DNA of 31,796 nt. Source: CAYVXE01 sp964455375 (lineage in GTDB: Bacteria > Zhuqueibacterota > Zhuqueibacteria > Oceanimicrobiales > Oceanimicrobiaceae). The stretch is taken from positions 1-31,796 of the forward strand of contig CAYVXE010000043.1 in NCBI GenBank assembly GCA_964455375.1. Direction: 5' to 3'. Made by a program: the position numbers and the translations under genes. Under the pieces are notes generated by a model. It saw only the letters and a list, made by a program, of their open reading frames with translations. It had not been told where the DNA came from and searched no databases. Below are positions 1-7,589 of this stretch, piece by piece. Each line of letters starts with the position of its first letter. Positions within the stretch are counted from its first letter, which is position 1.

Positions 1-78
1 GTCGTGCTGACGCTTTTGCTCTCGATTTTAGGAGAGTTTGGTGCTCGTTCAAGGTAAGCTAAATTAAAAATCTATTGT

Positions 79-115
79 GCGTCGCAGTCAAGCGCAGTAC
101 ACGCAAGCGTTAGGC
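79..115 (+). other. possible 3' end of an attC-like site
   Basis: GTTAGGC at 109-115 fits the integron attC R' core GTTRRRY, and it lies 39 bases before the first gene. The partner R'' half would lie left of the window. The bases gacgc (9-13) and gcgtc (79-83) could pair as an inner stem. If the segment from 110 to the next site is one cassette, its opening TTAGGC should be complementary to its own R'' at 1846-1852 (ACCTAAC). It matches at 6 of 7 positions, which is the best support for the reading. No integrase gene is present, and folding was not computed. Confidence 0.35.
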
Positions 116-154
116 TTAAAAAAGTGATTAACAAAAAATCAGGAGCCCAAGAAA

Positions 155-1819
155 GTGAAAGTAAAAAACTTCAAAACATACGGATGCAGCCTTATTATCT
201 TGCTTTTTGCATTTAGCACCCTCTCAAGTGCCAATATCCATACCTCTGACAACTATGAAGCTTTGATCGTCCTATTTAAAGAATGGCGGGAGTTTGAGCG
301 ACCACCAATGCAGGATGGCGCACCCGACTATACGGAAAAAACCTTTGCCAGGCGATACGAGTCTTTCAAGAAATATAGACAACGATTGGATGAAATTGAT
401 CCCAGCACATGGCCGGTTGAACAAAAAGTAGATTGGTATATTCTACTCGCTGAAATGAACGGTTTCGATTTTAACCATCGTGTTCTAAAGCCATGGGTTC
501 GAGATCCGGCATTCTACAAATCCATCTGGACAAACAAAAGCGATGTTCCCGCCCATGAAGGCCCTACACACCACATGGTTACTGAACTTTGGACATACAG
601 TTTTCCGCTTACGAAAGGTGAGGAGGCTCGCCTGATCGCCGATCTCAGCGTTATTGCACCGCTCATGAAGCAGGCGCAAACAAATCTCACCGGTAATGCC
701 CGGGAGCTCTGGATTACCGGGATTCGGGATATCAGACAGCAAAGTGAGAATCTGAATTTCATTCGAGAAAAAATTGGTGACAACCCAAGTGAAGAACTGA
801 GGATGACTATTGTTAAAGCCAAGGCGGCCACCGACGAGTTCATAGCCTGGCTTGAACAACAAGCGACGTCAAAGACCGGACCGTCCGGAATTGGCAAAGA
901 AAACTACACCTGGTATCAGCAGAATGTTCATCTGGTTCCCCTGGCCTGGGAAGATGAAGTGATGGTGTTAAAAAGGGAACTGGCACGGGCCTGGTCATCT
1001 CTGAAACTGGAAGAACATCGCAACCGGAATTTGCCGGAACTCAAAGCGGCGGCCACTGAAGAGGAATTTAAGGAGCTCACCGAACGCTCGGTAAAAAAGT
1101 TTATGGCGTTCCTTAAAGACGAAGAAATCGTAACGGTAGCGGATTATTTCGAACCCGCGTTAAGAGCCCATATGGGCAGCTTTATCCCTGCAGAGAAACG
1201 AAATTTCTTTACTACCGGTATGCATTACAATCCCCTGCCGCTGTATTCCCACTTTTACCATTGGTTTGAACTGGCGCGAATGGAGCATGAACCCCATCCC
1301 AGCATTTTGCGGCGGAATGCTTTGCTTTACAATATCTTTGACAGCCGTAACGAAGGAACGGCTACCGCTGTTGAAGAGATGTTTATGCAAGCAGGTTTGT
1401 ATGATGATAATCCCCGAGTCCGTGAAATCGTCTGGATCATGATTGCACAGCGGGCTGCAAGAGGCCTCGGCTCACTTTACGCACACGCCAATGAAATGAC
1501 CATGGAGGAAGCCGGCAAAATCCACAGTGAATGGACTCCGCGCGGCTGGATGAAAACGGAACGCGAATTACTCATTTTTGAGCAGCACCTTTATCTGCGC
1601 CAACCTGGCTATGGCACCAGCTATATTGTCGGTAAATATCTGTTGGAAGAAACCATGGCAGCCTATGCCCGGCAGAAGGAAAACCAGGGAGTACCCTTTA
1701 AGCTGAAGGACTTTTTTGATGAACTTAATGCCATTGGTAACATTCCTATTTCTCTTGGCCGGTTGCAGATGACAGGGTCGGAAGATCAGTTAGTTAGGAT
1801 GCTTGCGAACTCAAAGTAA
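155..1819 (+). CDS. exported DUF885 family protein, degenerate motif
   Basis: A 554-residue protein with a signal peptide (hydrophobic residues 12-25, likely cleaved near SSA-26) followed by an all-helical soluble domain. The overall pattern resembles DUF885, a family predicted to be zincin-like metallopeptidases. The region around 370-410 aligns with the family's usual HExxPGHH and SEGWALYAE blocks. Here, however, it reads MEHEPHPSIL (377-386) and NEGTATAVEEMF (399-410), so the second histidine pair is missing and catalysis by the usual mechanism is doubtful. The start is GTG, chosen because AGGAG lies at 141-145, nine bases upstream. The gene sits between two attC-like sites and may be a cassette gene. 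Family assignment is by pattern recognition, not by a search. Confidence 0.7.
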   Translation: MKVKNFKTYGCSLIILLFAFSTLSSANIHTSDNYEALIVLFKEWREFERPPMQDGAPDYTEKTFARRYESFKKYRQRLDEIDPSTWPVEQKVDWYILLAEMNGFDFNHRVLKPWVRDPAFYKSIWTNKSDVPAHEGPTHHMVTELWTYSFPLTKGEEARLIADLSVIAPLMKQAQTNLTGNARELWITGIRDIRQQSENLNFIREKIGDNPSEELRMTIVKAKAATDEFIAWLEQQATSKTGPSGIGKENYTWYQQNVHLVPLAWEDEVMVLKRELARAWSSLKLEEHRNRNLPELKAAATEEEFKELTERSVKKFMAFLKDEEIVTVADYFEPALRAHMGSFIPAEKRNFFTTGMHYNPLPLYSHFYHWFELARMEHEPHPSILRRNALLYNIFDSRNEGTATAVEEMFMQAGLYDDNPRVREIVWIMIAQRAARGLGSLYAHANEMTMEEAGKIHSEWTPRGWMKTERELLIFEQHLYLRQPGYGTSYIVGKYLLEETMAAYARQKENQGVPFKLKDFFDELNAIGNIPISLGRLQMTGSEDQLVRMLANSK

Positions 1820-1845
1820 GATGGGCAGCCGCCCGAACACAAAAG

Positions 1846-1929
1846 ACCTAACGTTCATTTCAACGCGGACCAAGCCGCGCGAGGATTAGTTCTTAGAGAA
1901 AAGTTTTGGGTTGCTTTGGTCGGTTAAAT
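1846..1929 (+). other. attC-like recombination site between genes
   Basis: ACCTAAC (1846-1852) fits the attC R'' core RYYYAAC, and GTTAAAT (1923-1929) fits R' GTTRRRY. Between them GACCAAGC (1868-1875) can pair with GCTTTGGTC (1913-1921), leaving one T unpaired, which recalls the extrahelical base of folded attC. A second small stem, cgcgg/ccgcg, lies at 1864-1879. The 84-bp length is within the attC range. Against it, the spacers between core and stem are very unequal (15 versus 1 base). The position just after a gene's stop codon is as expected for a cassette. Confidence 0.45.
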
Positions 1930-2038
1930 GTCTATATTTAGACAGACAAAGAAAAAGAATTTTGACATAACATTAAACGGAAAGGACAATCAAGGATCAC
2001 TGGGGATTTTTTTTACTCAAACAAAAAAGGAGGTAAGG

Positions 2039-2698
2039 ATGAAAAGAGGACTCTTAAAATCATTCGCTATGTTGGGACTTTCGGCATCTGTTATTTGGGT
2101 AGTTGGTTGCACTAATCAGGAAGAGAGTAAACCGGCCAAAGAAGAAATGACGGCTTCGACTGTATTTCTCAGGCACAGAGTTGCTGACTATTCAGTCTGG
2201 CGACCTGTCTACGATGCTGATGCACCCAGGAGGACAGAAGTGGGGTTGAAAGAAATGGGCGTTTACAGAGATGCAGATGATGAGAATATGGTTCTGATTG
2301 TATGGGAAACTAACGACACAAACGCTTTTAAAGCCATGTTAGAATCACCAGAGCTAGCGGACAAAATGAAAGAAGCGGGTGTCACCAGCAAGCCAGAAGC
2401 CTGGGTAGGCAAATCACTACAGGGTGGAATGGGCACGGTATTTCTGAGACACAAAGTTGCTGACTACTCAGCCTGGCGACCCGGCTACGATGCTGATGCG
2501 CCCAGAAGGACAGAAGCGGGTCTGCAAGAAATGGGCGTTTACAGGGATGCCGATGATCAAAATATGATTCTTGTAGTATGGGAAGCGCAAGATGTAAACG
2601 CTTTTAAGGCTATGATGGAATCACCAGATCTGGCAGACAAGATGAAAGAAGCGGGGGTCACCAGCGAACCTCAGGCATGGATGGGAGAGTCACTGTAG
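2039..2698 (+). CDS. lipoprotein with two tandem ABM-like domains
   Basis: A 219-residue lipoprotein. The N-terminal signal ends in the lipobox VVGC, with lipidated Cys24. Two almost identical domains follow, residues 41-127 and 133-219. Both begin TVFLRH(R/K)VADYS and end in W-x-G-(K/E)-S-L. The domain looks like the small dimeric alpha/beta-barrel (ABM/'cyclase'-like) family in which F-RH-VADY-xW and YR-ADD recur. Such domains normally pair as dimers, so the two copies may form an intramolecular pseudo-dimer. The substrate is unknown. The start at 2039 is preferred over an in-frame ATG at 1928 because AAGGAGG lies at 2027-2033 and the lipoprotein signal begins here. The gene lies inside an attC-like bounded segment and is probably anchored in the envelope facing the periplasm. 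Confidence 0.75.
   Translation: MKRGLLKSFAMLGLSASVIWVVGCTNQEESKPAKEEMTASTVFLRHRVADYSVWRPVYDADAPRRTEVGLKEMGVYRDADDENMVLIVWETNDTNAFKAMLESPELADKMKEAGVTSKPEAWVGKSLQGGMGTVFLRHKVADYSAWRPGYDADAPRRTEAGLQEMGVYRDADDQNMILVVWEAQDVNAFKAMMESPDLADKMKEAGVTSEPQAWMGESL
2159..2695 (+). repeat. internal 276-bp tandem duplication in the gene
   Basis: The two copies at 2159-2419 and 2435-2695 are offset by exactly 276 bp (92 codons) and are highly similar at both DNA and protein level. Long stretches differ only at third positions or by conservative changes, for example gctgactaytcagyctggcg in both. This indicates a recent duplication within the gene. Confidence 0.9.
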
Positions 2699-2738
2699 TT
2701 TTGTGGCGGGTTCGGAACCCACTGTTTTTATAACGCAT

Positions 2739-2851
2739 GACTAACAAACCGGTTCGGCAGGGCGGCTGCGTAAATTCATAGCATTGTGCCTCTGTCGAGT
2801 GCAGGCTAAAATTCCAGCTCTCGTGCGATTAAACCCTGCCGCCCGTTAACT
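2739..2851 (+). other. attC-like inverted-repeat site after the lipoprotein gene
   Basis: TAAC (2742-2745) and GTTA (2845-2848) form outer complementary cores. CGGCAGGG (2755-2762) pairs perfectly with CCCTGCCG (2834-2841), giving an imperfect palindrome of about 113 bp immediately downstream of a gene. The flanking bases GACTAAC and GTTAACT deviate from the strict RYYYAAC/GTTRRRY cores, and the spacers are 9 and 3 bases. It is best read as a variant or decayed attC; another kind of palindromic element is possible. Confidence 0.4.
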
Positions 2852-3420
2852 GGAGCGTGAATCATGCTGAAACCTGTAGTGACTGAACATGTCGAAAGAT
2901 AAATACCTGGCTGTCATGTTCGACCTATTGACAGCTCTCCTGAATTCCTGGTCTCTTTGGAATAGGATGGCCGGGTCCGATCAGGCTGGCTTAAACTGGA
3001 GAAGGCAATACCTAAAGCTGGCCTGTCAAGCGGGTCCATACCGACCCTACGCCGGGTGCCCTTGACATGAATAAAAAGAAACTTGTGTGGCACGCGGCTT
3101 TAGCCCGTGCCTAACGCTGATCCTAAGGAACAATGCAGACGCCTAACAAGGCAAATTCAGCCGGCGCACTTTTATTCGAGAAAAATTTAGAGCGATATTG
3201 AGGGAATTGTTTTGGACATGGAATCTAAAACGGACAGGGACATACACTGGGATATAAACAGTGATTCCATAGAAAATGAAGACCTCACTAGTCGAAAGTT
3301 CTGACAGCATATATGCCGTGTGCGTGGTCCGAATTTATTCAAAGAGCCGATTTAAGCACATCGGCTTGCGCTTCTTCATCTTCGTGGTCTGTAATTCGAA
3401 TTCTTTTTGTTCGAATCACC
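2852..3420. other. non-coding stretch with attC half-site
   Basis: No convincing gene is seen in these 569 bases. GCCTAAC at 3141-3147, followed by AAGGCAAATTCAGCCGGCGC to 3167, strongly resembles the 5' half of an attC site, but no matching GTTRRRY half follows before the next gene. A second GCCTAAC lies at 3109-3115. TGTCAAG (3024-3030) and CTTGACA (3061-3067) are inverted around a small GGGTC/GACCC hairpin (3032-3047). The stretch may be an empty or decayed cassette ending at the array boundary. Confidence 0.4.
3345..3416 (-). terminator. two hairpins after the minus-strand operon, weak terminator
   Basis: AGCCGAT/ATCGGCT (3345-3351 with 3360-3366, loop 8) and ATTCGAA/TTCGAAT (3394-3400 with 3410-3416, loop 9) lie just past the stop codon of the minus-strand operon. 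Neither is followed by a long T run on the minus strand, so intrinsic termination is only possible. Confidence 0.3.
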
Positions 3421-4389
3421 TCAACGGAACAAACCCATCTTCTCCTTTAGTCCGGCCAGCCAACTGCTCGGCTCTTCCTCCATAAACTCGTGAATGACTT
3501 TTGCCACTTCAGGCGCCCGAAGATAACCATACGATTTATGATGATTTCTTTTCCCCAGATATTCGTAGTCATTTTCCACAATGACATCCACCGGCGCCAC
3601 ACCATGCTGATTGGGTTTAAAGTCATCACGAAGATTGTAATTCAAAGCAATTCTGTCTTTTAAATCGGAAAAATTGATCCAGGCGTTGCGAATGTTTTCA
3701 GGGGTGTTCACCAAATTATCTTCCGGTATTTTTTTGTTCTGCTCAGCAAAAATTCTCTTGATGATGGTGGGCAAACCCAGAGGGGAACCCATGGTGATAA
3801 ATGTGTGAATGTCGATATCCGGCACGAGCTGGGTCAACACATCGTAAGCGATGACCGTACCCATGGAATGTGAGATGAGCAAGATGTTCTTCTTGCGGTG
3901 CTTTCGTAACCGTTTTGCCAATTCCAGCCGGATCATTTTTTTGGCAAGAAGTCCTGCCTCATCAAGTTCAACATTATCTTTATGATAATAAAGCTCAAGG
4001 TCGCGAAACTTTTTCCGGATAACGTAATCTCCAATGCGATCAAAATTAAACAACCGGTTACTTGAGAAAAACAGTTTGTCCATGATATATTCCACCAGAT
4101 CCAGTATCTTCTGTTTTGCGCGACTTGGTGGATGATAGTGATGTAATTTCGGAGCGGGTATGTAGGGATTTTGAATGTGGAGTGGATGTGCTGCATCCCG
4201 AATCGTTACATTCAACGGTTCAGAGTGTAAATAATGTGCCCAGTAGACCAGTTCAAATTTAAAATTTTGATGTGAGCAACCGATGCGGTCGAGCCCTTCA
4301 CAAATAGCCTTCTGCCACCAGCGCGCCAGCAGCGGTTGCGGTGGTTTATTGCCCAGACCGTGAATCCCAATGATGATGCGCTGCTTCAT
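3421..4389 (-). CDS. alpha/beta-hydrolase (lipase/esterase-like)
   Basis: A 322-residue cytoplasmic protein without a signal peptide. The N-terminal strand-turn GIHGLG (8-13) is a typical HG oxyanion-hole motif. SHSMG (173-177) is the nucleophile elbow, with Ser175 as nucleophile and Ser in place of the usual first Gly of GxSxG. Asp242 or Asp245 and His283/His284 are the likely rest of the triad, followed by a YGYLR segment. The family includes lipases, esterases and PGAP1-like enzymes; the substrate cannot be told. It is the last gene of the minus-strand group, 57 bases after the oxidoreductase gene. The RBS is weak. Confidence 0.75.
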   Translation of the reverse strand: MKQRIIIGIHGLGNKPPQPLLARWWQKAICEGLDRIGCSHQNFKFELVYWAHYLHSEPLNVTIRDAAHPLHIQNPYIPAPKLHHYHPPSRAKQKILDLVEYIMDKLFFSSNRLFNFDRIGDYVIRKKFRDLELYYHKDNVELDEAGLLAKKMIRLELAKRLRKHRKKNILLISHSMGTVIAYDVLTQLVPDIDIHTFITMGSPLGLPTIIKRIFAEQNKKIPEDNLVNTPENIRNAWINFSDLKDRIALNYNLRDDFKPNQHGVAPVDVIVENDYEYLGKRNHHKSYGYLRAPEVAKVIHEFMEEEPSSWLAGLKEKMGLFR

Positions 4390-4446
4390 ATTAATTTAAC
4401 CCTGACCGAAGAATCTTTGCATTCCCGAATTCCAAATGCACCTTTT

Positions 4447-5409
4447 TTACCCTATGGCCCGGTTCAAAAAACTAAAATCCCGGTACCCCTTTGCAAAGGT
4501 GCTTACAACGTCATGATTCGTTCGAATGGCCAGATAAAAATCCTCAAATTCTTTCACATAACTTTGCTTTAATTCGACAATTTCATGCAAGAGAATGTCA
4601 TCCTTATCTTTCACCACAAGTTCCCGGTAGTCGTTTACTTCAATACTTGCCTTCTTTCCTAAGATTAGCAGATGGTTTGTTGCATGCCCACAGGCACTGA
4701 CGAACAGATTGAGCGTTCCGTGCACGTCATTTTTCGTTTGAAATTGACAACTGAATGAATCGATGCCACCAATTTCAGGATTGACCGTTTTGGCCCATGA
4801 ACAGCCCATCGTGATTTCGCCAAACAGCAAGTGCAGCGCAGCAATATTGTGGATGCCGCCGTCAACGATGAAACCGCCGGGATACCTTTCACTTAAACGC
4901 CATTGGGTTTGCGCATACGGGTTCTCTTTTTCTATCAACCGGAACACATCCCAGAAGACGGCATAAGGAGCGCCGATCCGGTCATCTGCGAGCAACTCTT
5001 TTACCCGGTAAAAAAGCGGGTGGTAGTAAAAATTCTCCGCCACCATTTTGACCGAGCCATATTTTTTTTCTAAATGTAGCATTTTGTCTGCATCTTTAAG
5101 ATTCGCAGCCAACGGTTTTTCGACCAAAACATGCATGCCGGCCGCAAGCGCATCCCGCGTGACCGGGTAATTCAGATGGAATGGTATTATGATGTCCACG
5201 GCTTCCACATCGGAACGGCTAAGCAGGTCGTGGTAGTCCAAAACATACGGTACGCCCCCCACAAGCCCGGCAAAGTCCTTTGCTTTTGCTTCACTTCTGT
5301 TGCACACCGCAGTGATTTTAAATTTTTTATTCAACCGCTGCAGCGCCGGCCAGTGCAGTTTTTTTGCTGCAATACCGCAGCCGATAATGCCAAGTTTGAC
5401 AGGGTTCAT
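4447..5409 (-). CDS. Gfo/Idh/MocA family NAD(P)-dependent oxidoreductase
   Basis: 320 residues, a normal family length. The N-terminal Rossmann fold shows GIIGCGIAAKK (7-17), and the family's EKP motif is at 97-99 (VEKPLA), where the lysine contacts nicotinamide and substrate. In the C-terminal alpha/beta domain GGFIVDGGIHN (178-188) supplies the conserved Asp183 and His187. Members oxidise or reduce sugar and inositol derivatives and similar polyols. The substrate is not evident, although co-transcription with a GH13 glycosidase suggests carbohydrate metabolism. The protein is cytoplasmic, and its gene lies 83 bases downstream of the yciH-like gene. Confidence 0.85.
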   Translation of the reverse strand: MNPVKLGIIGCGIAAKKLHWPALQRLNKKFKITAVCNRSEAKAKDFAGLVGGVPYVLDYHDLLSRSDVEAVDIIIPFHLNYPVTRDALAAGMHVLVEKPLAANLKDADKMLHLEKKYGSVKMVAENFYYHPLFYRVKELLADDRIGAPYAVFWDVFRLIEKENPYAQTQWRLSERYPGGFIVDGGIHNIAALHLLFGEITMGCSWAKTVNPEIGGIDSFSCQFQTKNDVHGTLNLFVSACGHATNHLLILGKKASIEVNDYRELVVKDKDDILLHEIVELKQSYVKEFEDFYLAIRTNHDVVSTFAKGYRDFSFLNRAIG

Positions 5410-5492
5410 TTCATTTGCTCAGTTGATTAACCATCGAATTCCACAGGAATGACACTTAAAACCAAGTGTGAAATATCAGTTAAAATTACCTC

Positions 5493-5834
5493 TCACACAC
5501 CTTTCACCTTGTACCCTTCGTCTTGCAAAATTTTTGTTACCTGTGACCGGAAATCGCCTTGAATTAATATCTCCCCATGCTTCACACTGCCCCCGACACC
5601 GCAACGGGATTTGAGTCGTTTACCCAGTTCTTTTAAATCGTCAGGGGTTCCCACAAATCCTGTTACCAGTGTCACAACTTTCCCTTTGCGATGCTTTTTA
5701 TCCATCTGGATTCTTATGCTCTGCTGTTCCGGTGGTAACGTTTGAGTTGTCAGTTCATCCGAGGAGTGAATTTCAACATCCGGGTTGGTGCAATAGACAA
5801 GTTTGGTTGTTGAACCTTTGTGACCTTTTTTCAT
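5493..5834 (-). CDS. yciH: SUI1/eIF1-like translation factor (YciH)
   Basis: 113 residues, the usual size of bacterial YciH. The C-terminal half (about 42-113) carries the SUI1/eIF1 fold signature: a basic segment DKKHRKGK, then VTGFVG, then LKSRCGVGGSVKHGEI with the glycine-rich turn and a final QGDFR. Archaeal and eukaryotic relatives act in start-codon selection; bacterial YciH has been linked to initiation fidelity and stress repression of translation. The short N-terminal part (KLVYCTNPD) is typical of bacterial forms. The gene lies 23 bases after the GH13 stop codon and is probably cotranscribed. Confidence 0.88.
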   Translation of the reverse strand: MKKGHKGSTTKLVYCTNPDVEIHSSDELTTQTLPPEQQSIRIQMDKKHRKGKVVTLVTGFVGTPDDLKELGKRLKSRCGVGGSVKHGEILIQGDFRSQVTKILQDEGYKVKGV

Positions 5835-5857
5835 ATTTGATGAATTCCTTAAAAGAC

Positions 5858-7369
5858 CTATTTTACCATATAGAAATTCCCTGTTAAACCCTGCACTGGA
5901 ATCCTGTATGCACCATCGGAAGCGGAGAAGGTTTTCCCGTCTAACAAATTTGAAATCGTATCACCACCGACATCTGACTGGCGAACAACAACTGTATCTG
6001 CTTTCGTTGCAACGTTCAAAATGTAAACGATGCGTTCATTTCCTCTGGTTTTGACATCAATATACAGGGTTGAATCGGCGAACAGATTGCGCCGGTCGCC
6101 GTCCCACAGCGCCGGATGTTGTTGGCGCAATTTCATCAGGGACGCCACATAATCATGTAGCTCCTGCTCATTGGCAGAAAAGTTTGAAATCCTGCCATCT
6201 GTTCTGGAAACATGATCGTCACACAAGCCCACAAGCCAACATTCATCCTCAACTTTTTGAGCAAAGTCGGGGACCTCCGCCCCAATTTCATCCCCGTAAT
6301 AAATCGTAATGGGACCGGTGAAGGCTGCCATAAAACTGAAGGCGGCTTTGTGTCGCTGCCAGTATTGTCCGGTCTCGGGACCTCGGTAGCCGGCCCGTTC
6401 AATCAAATCGCCAAAGCGCACCAAATCATGATTTGTGAGCATCAAATTGGGACGTGCAAATGCGGGATACTGCTTGTGTGTTGCAAAGCCCTTTTGCAGC
6501 GCAGACGCAGGTTGATGCCCCAGACCTTTTTCTTCAACCGCGAGAGTCTGCACCAGAGAATAACGCAAAGGAAAATCAAACGCTGACAGCAGACCGGGTG
6601 CATCTTCTGTTCCGTATGCCAGCTTTGCGATATTTTCGGCCACAGACCAGCGTTCCCCCACCATGTAGCCGAGTATCCCCCACTTTTTACCGGCTTTCTT
6701 TCGTTCATTACATTTTGCTTCCACAGCGGCACGCAGTTCACGCCATGCGTCGATGGGTACCTGCTGTACCTGATCGCAGCGCCAACCGTCAATTCCCAAT
6801 TCATCAATCCAGTAGGTTGCCACCTCTTTGTAAAACGGCAAACTCTCAGGATATTTAACGCTATTTGCGGGCCCAACGGGTAAAAGCCCCTGCGGAGATG
6901 GCCGGACATTCTTTTTATGGTGTCCGAAAACAGCGTCAAAAAATACGTAAAGGCCAAGCTCGTGCGCTTTTTGCACCAGTTGCCGGGCATCTTCCATTGT
7001 ACCGAATTTTGGATCGATTTTAAAATAATCCCGGCAAAAATAGCCGGTTGCATCTAACTTGGGATCCGGGTCAGGAGCAATCCCTGCGCCGGAATCAAAA
7101 ACCGGCGTCAACCAGATGGCATTCATTCCAAGATTTTTTATGTAGGAAAGTGCGTTTATAACGCCACGCAAATCGCCTTTATGACGACTTGGGCCATAAC
7201 CGACGCCATAGTTTCGTTGTGGGTCGCCGTCCTGAAACGATTCGACCATTATCTGGTAAATTCGCAGCTCGTTAAACGGCACTTCATGGGGAAACCCCTT
7301 TGCAGAAGATCCCGTAAACAGGACAATTAGACAGATATAAATAATTGATTTTTTAAAAAATGGCGGCAT
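5858..7369 (-). CDS. secreted GH13 alpha-amylase family glycosidase
   Basis: 503 residues from the chosen start. A signal peptide (MPPFFKKS followed by IIYICLIVLFTG) precedes a (beta/alpha)8 GH13 catalytic domain. Motifs: region I FFDAVFGH (143-150), region II DGWRCDQV with Arg197 and nucleophile Asp199, region III VGERW with acid/base Glu239, and region IV LTNHDLV with Asp315. A C-terminal beta domain (about 430-503) follows. It should cleave alpha-glucans in the periplasm or outside; fine specificity is not readable. Region I lacks the usual Asn-His pair (FGH instead of xNH). The ATG at 7369 is favoured over one 36 bases upstream because GGAGAGGA lies 11 bases before it and it gives a normal signal peptide. 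First gene of a four-gene minus-strand operon. Confidence 0.87.
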   Translation of the reverse strand: MPPFFKKSIIYICLIVLFTGSSAKGFPHEVPFNELRIYQIMVESFQDGDPQRNYGVGYGPSRHKGDLRGVINALSYIKNLGMNAIWLTPVFDSGAGIAPDPDPKLDATGYFCRDYFKIDPKFGTMEDARQLVQKAHELGLYVFFDAVFGHHKKNVRPSPQGLLPVGPANSVKYPESLPFYKEVATYWIDELGIDGWRCDQVQQVPIDAWRELRAAVEAKCNERKKAGKKWGILGYMVGERWSVAENIAKLAYGTEDAPGLLSAFDFPLRYSLVQTLAVEEKGLGHQPASALQKGFATHKQYPAFARPNLMLTNHDLVRFGDLIERAGYRGPETGQYWQRHKAAFSFMAAFTGPITIYYGDEIGAEVPDFAQKVEDECWLVGLCDDHVSRTDGRISNFSANEQELHDYVASLMKLRQQHPALWDGDRRNLFADSTLYIDVKTRGNERIVYILNVATKADTVVVRQSDVGGDTISNLLDGKTFSASDGAYRIPVQGLTGNFYMVK

Positions 7370-7492
7370 TAGGCAATTATTCCTCTCCATTAAAATAGCC
7401 TGCATAAATGTAGCTTATTTTTAGAAAAGATCAAGGAATGCGTTTATTGAACTTGAATTTTTGAAAGAATTACTCTAAATTGAAATTTTATA

Positions 7493-7526
7493 TGGCGATT
7501 GCGCCAGGACGCTTTAAGCATCCTGG
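7493..7526. promoter_or_regulatory. two adjacent inverted repeats upstream of the M20 gene
   Basis: TGGCG-ATTG-CGCCA (7493-7506) overlaps a second, longer imperfect palindrome, CCAGGA..GCTT.AAGC..TCCTGG (7504-7526). Together they form a compact dyad-rich element 64 bases before the start codon at 7590. They could be an operator or alternative RNA hairpins. No T run follows. Confidence 0.3.
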
Positions 7527-7589
7527 TAAGCCGGTGTTTTTAGCCAGACACTCATTTAAACCTTTTTTATAAAAAATTGTGAGGTTAAC

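Noticed and set aside
1928..2038. N-terminal extension of the duplicated lipoprotein from ATG 1928
   Set aside because: It begins inside the attC-like R' core, and the ideal RBS and lipoprotein signal place the start at 2039.
3088..3104. TGGCACG resembling a sigma-54 -24 element
   Set aside because: The -12 position reads TTTA rather than TTGC, so the invariant GC is missing.
3276..3485. 69-residue open frame on the + strand
   Set aside because: No RBS, atypical composition, and it overlaps the end of the minus-strand hydrolase gene.
6442..7053. 203-residue minus-strand frame inside the GH13 gene
   Set aside because: It is a shadow frame of a gene whose own frame carries all GH13 motifs.
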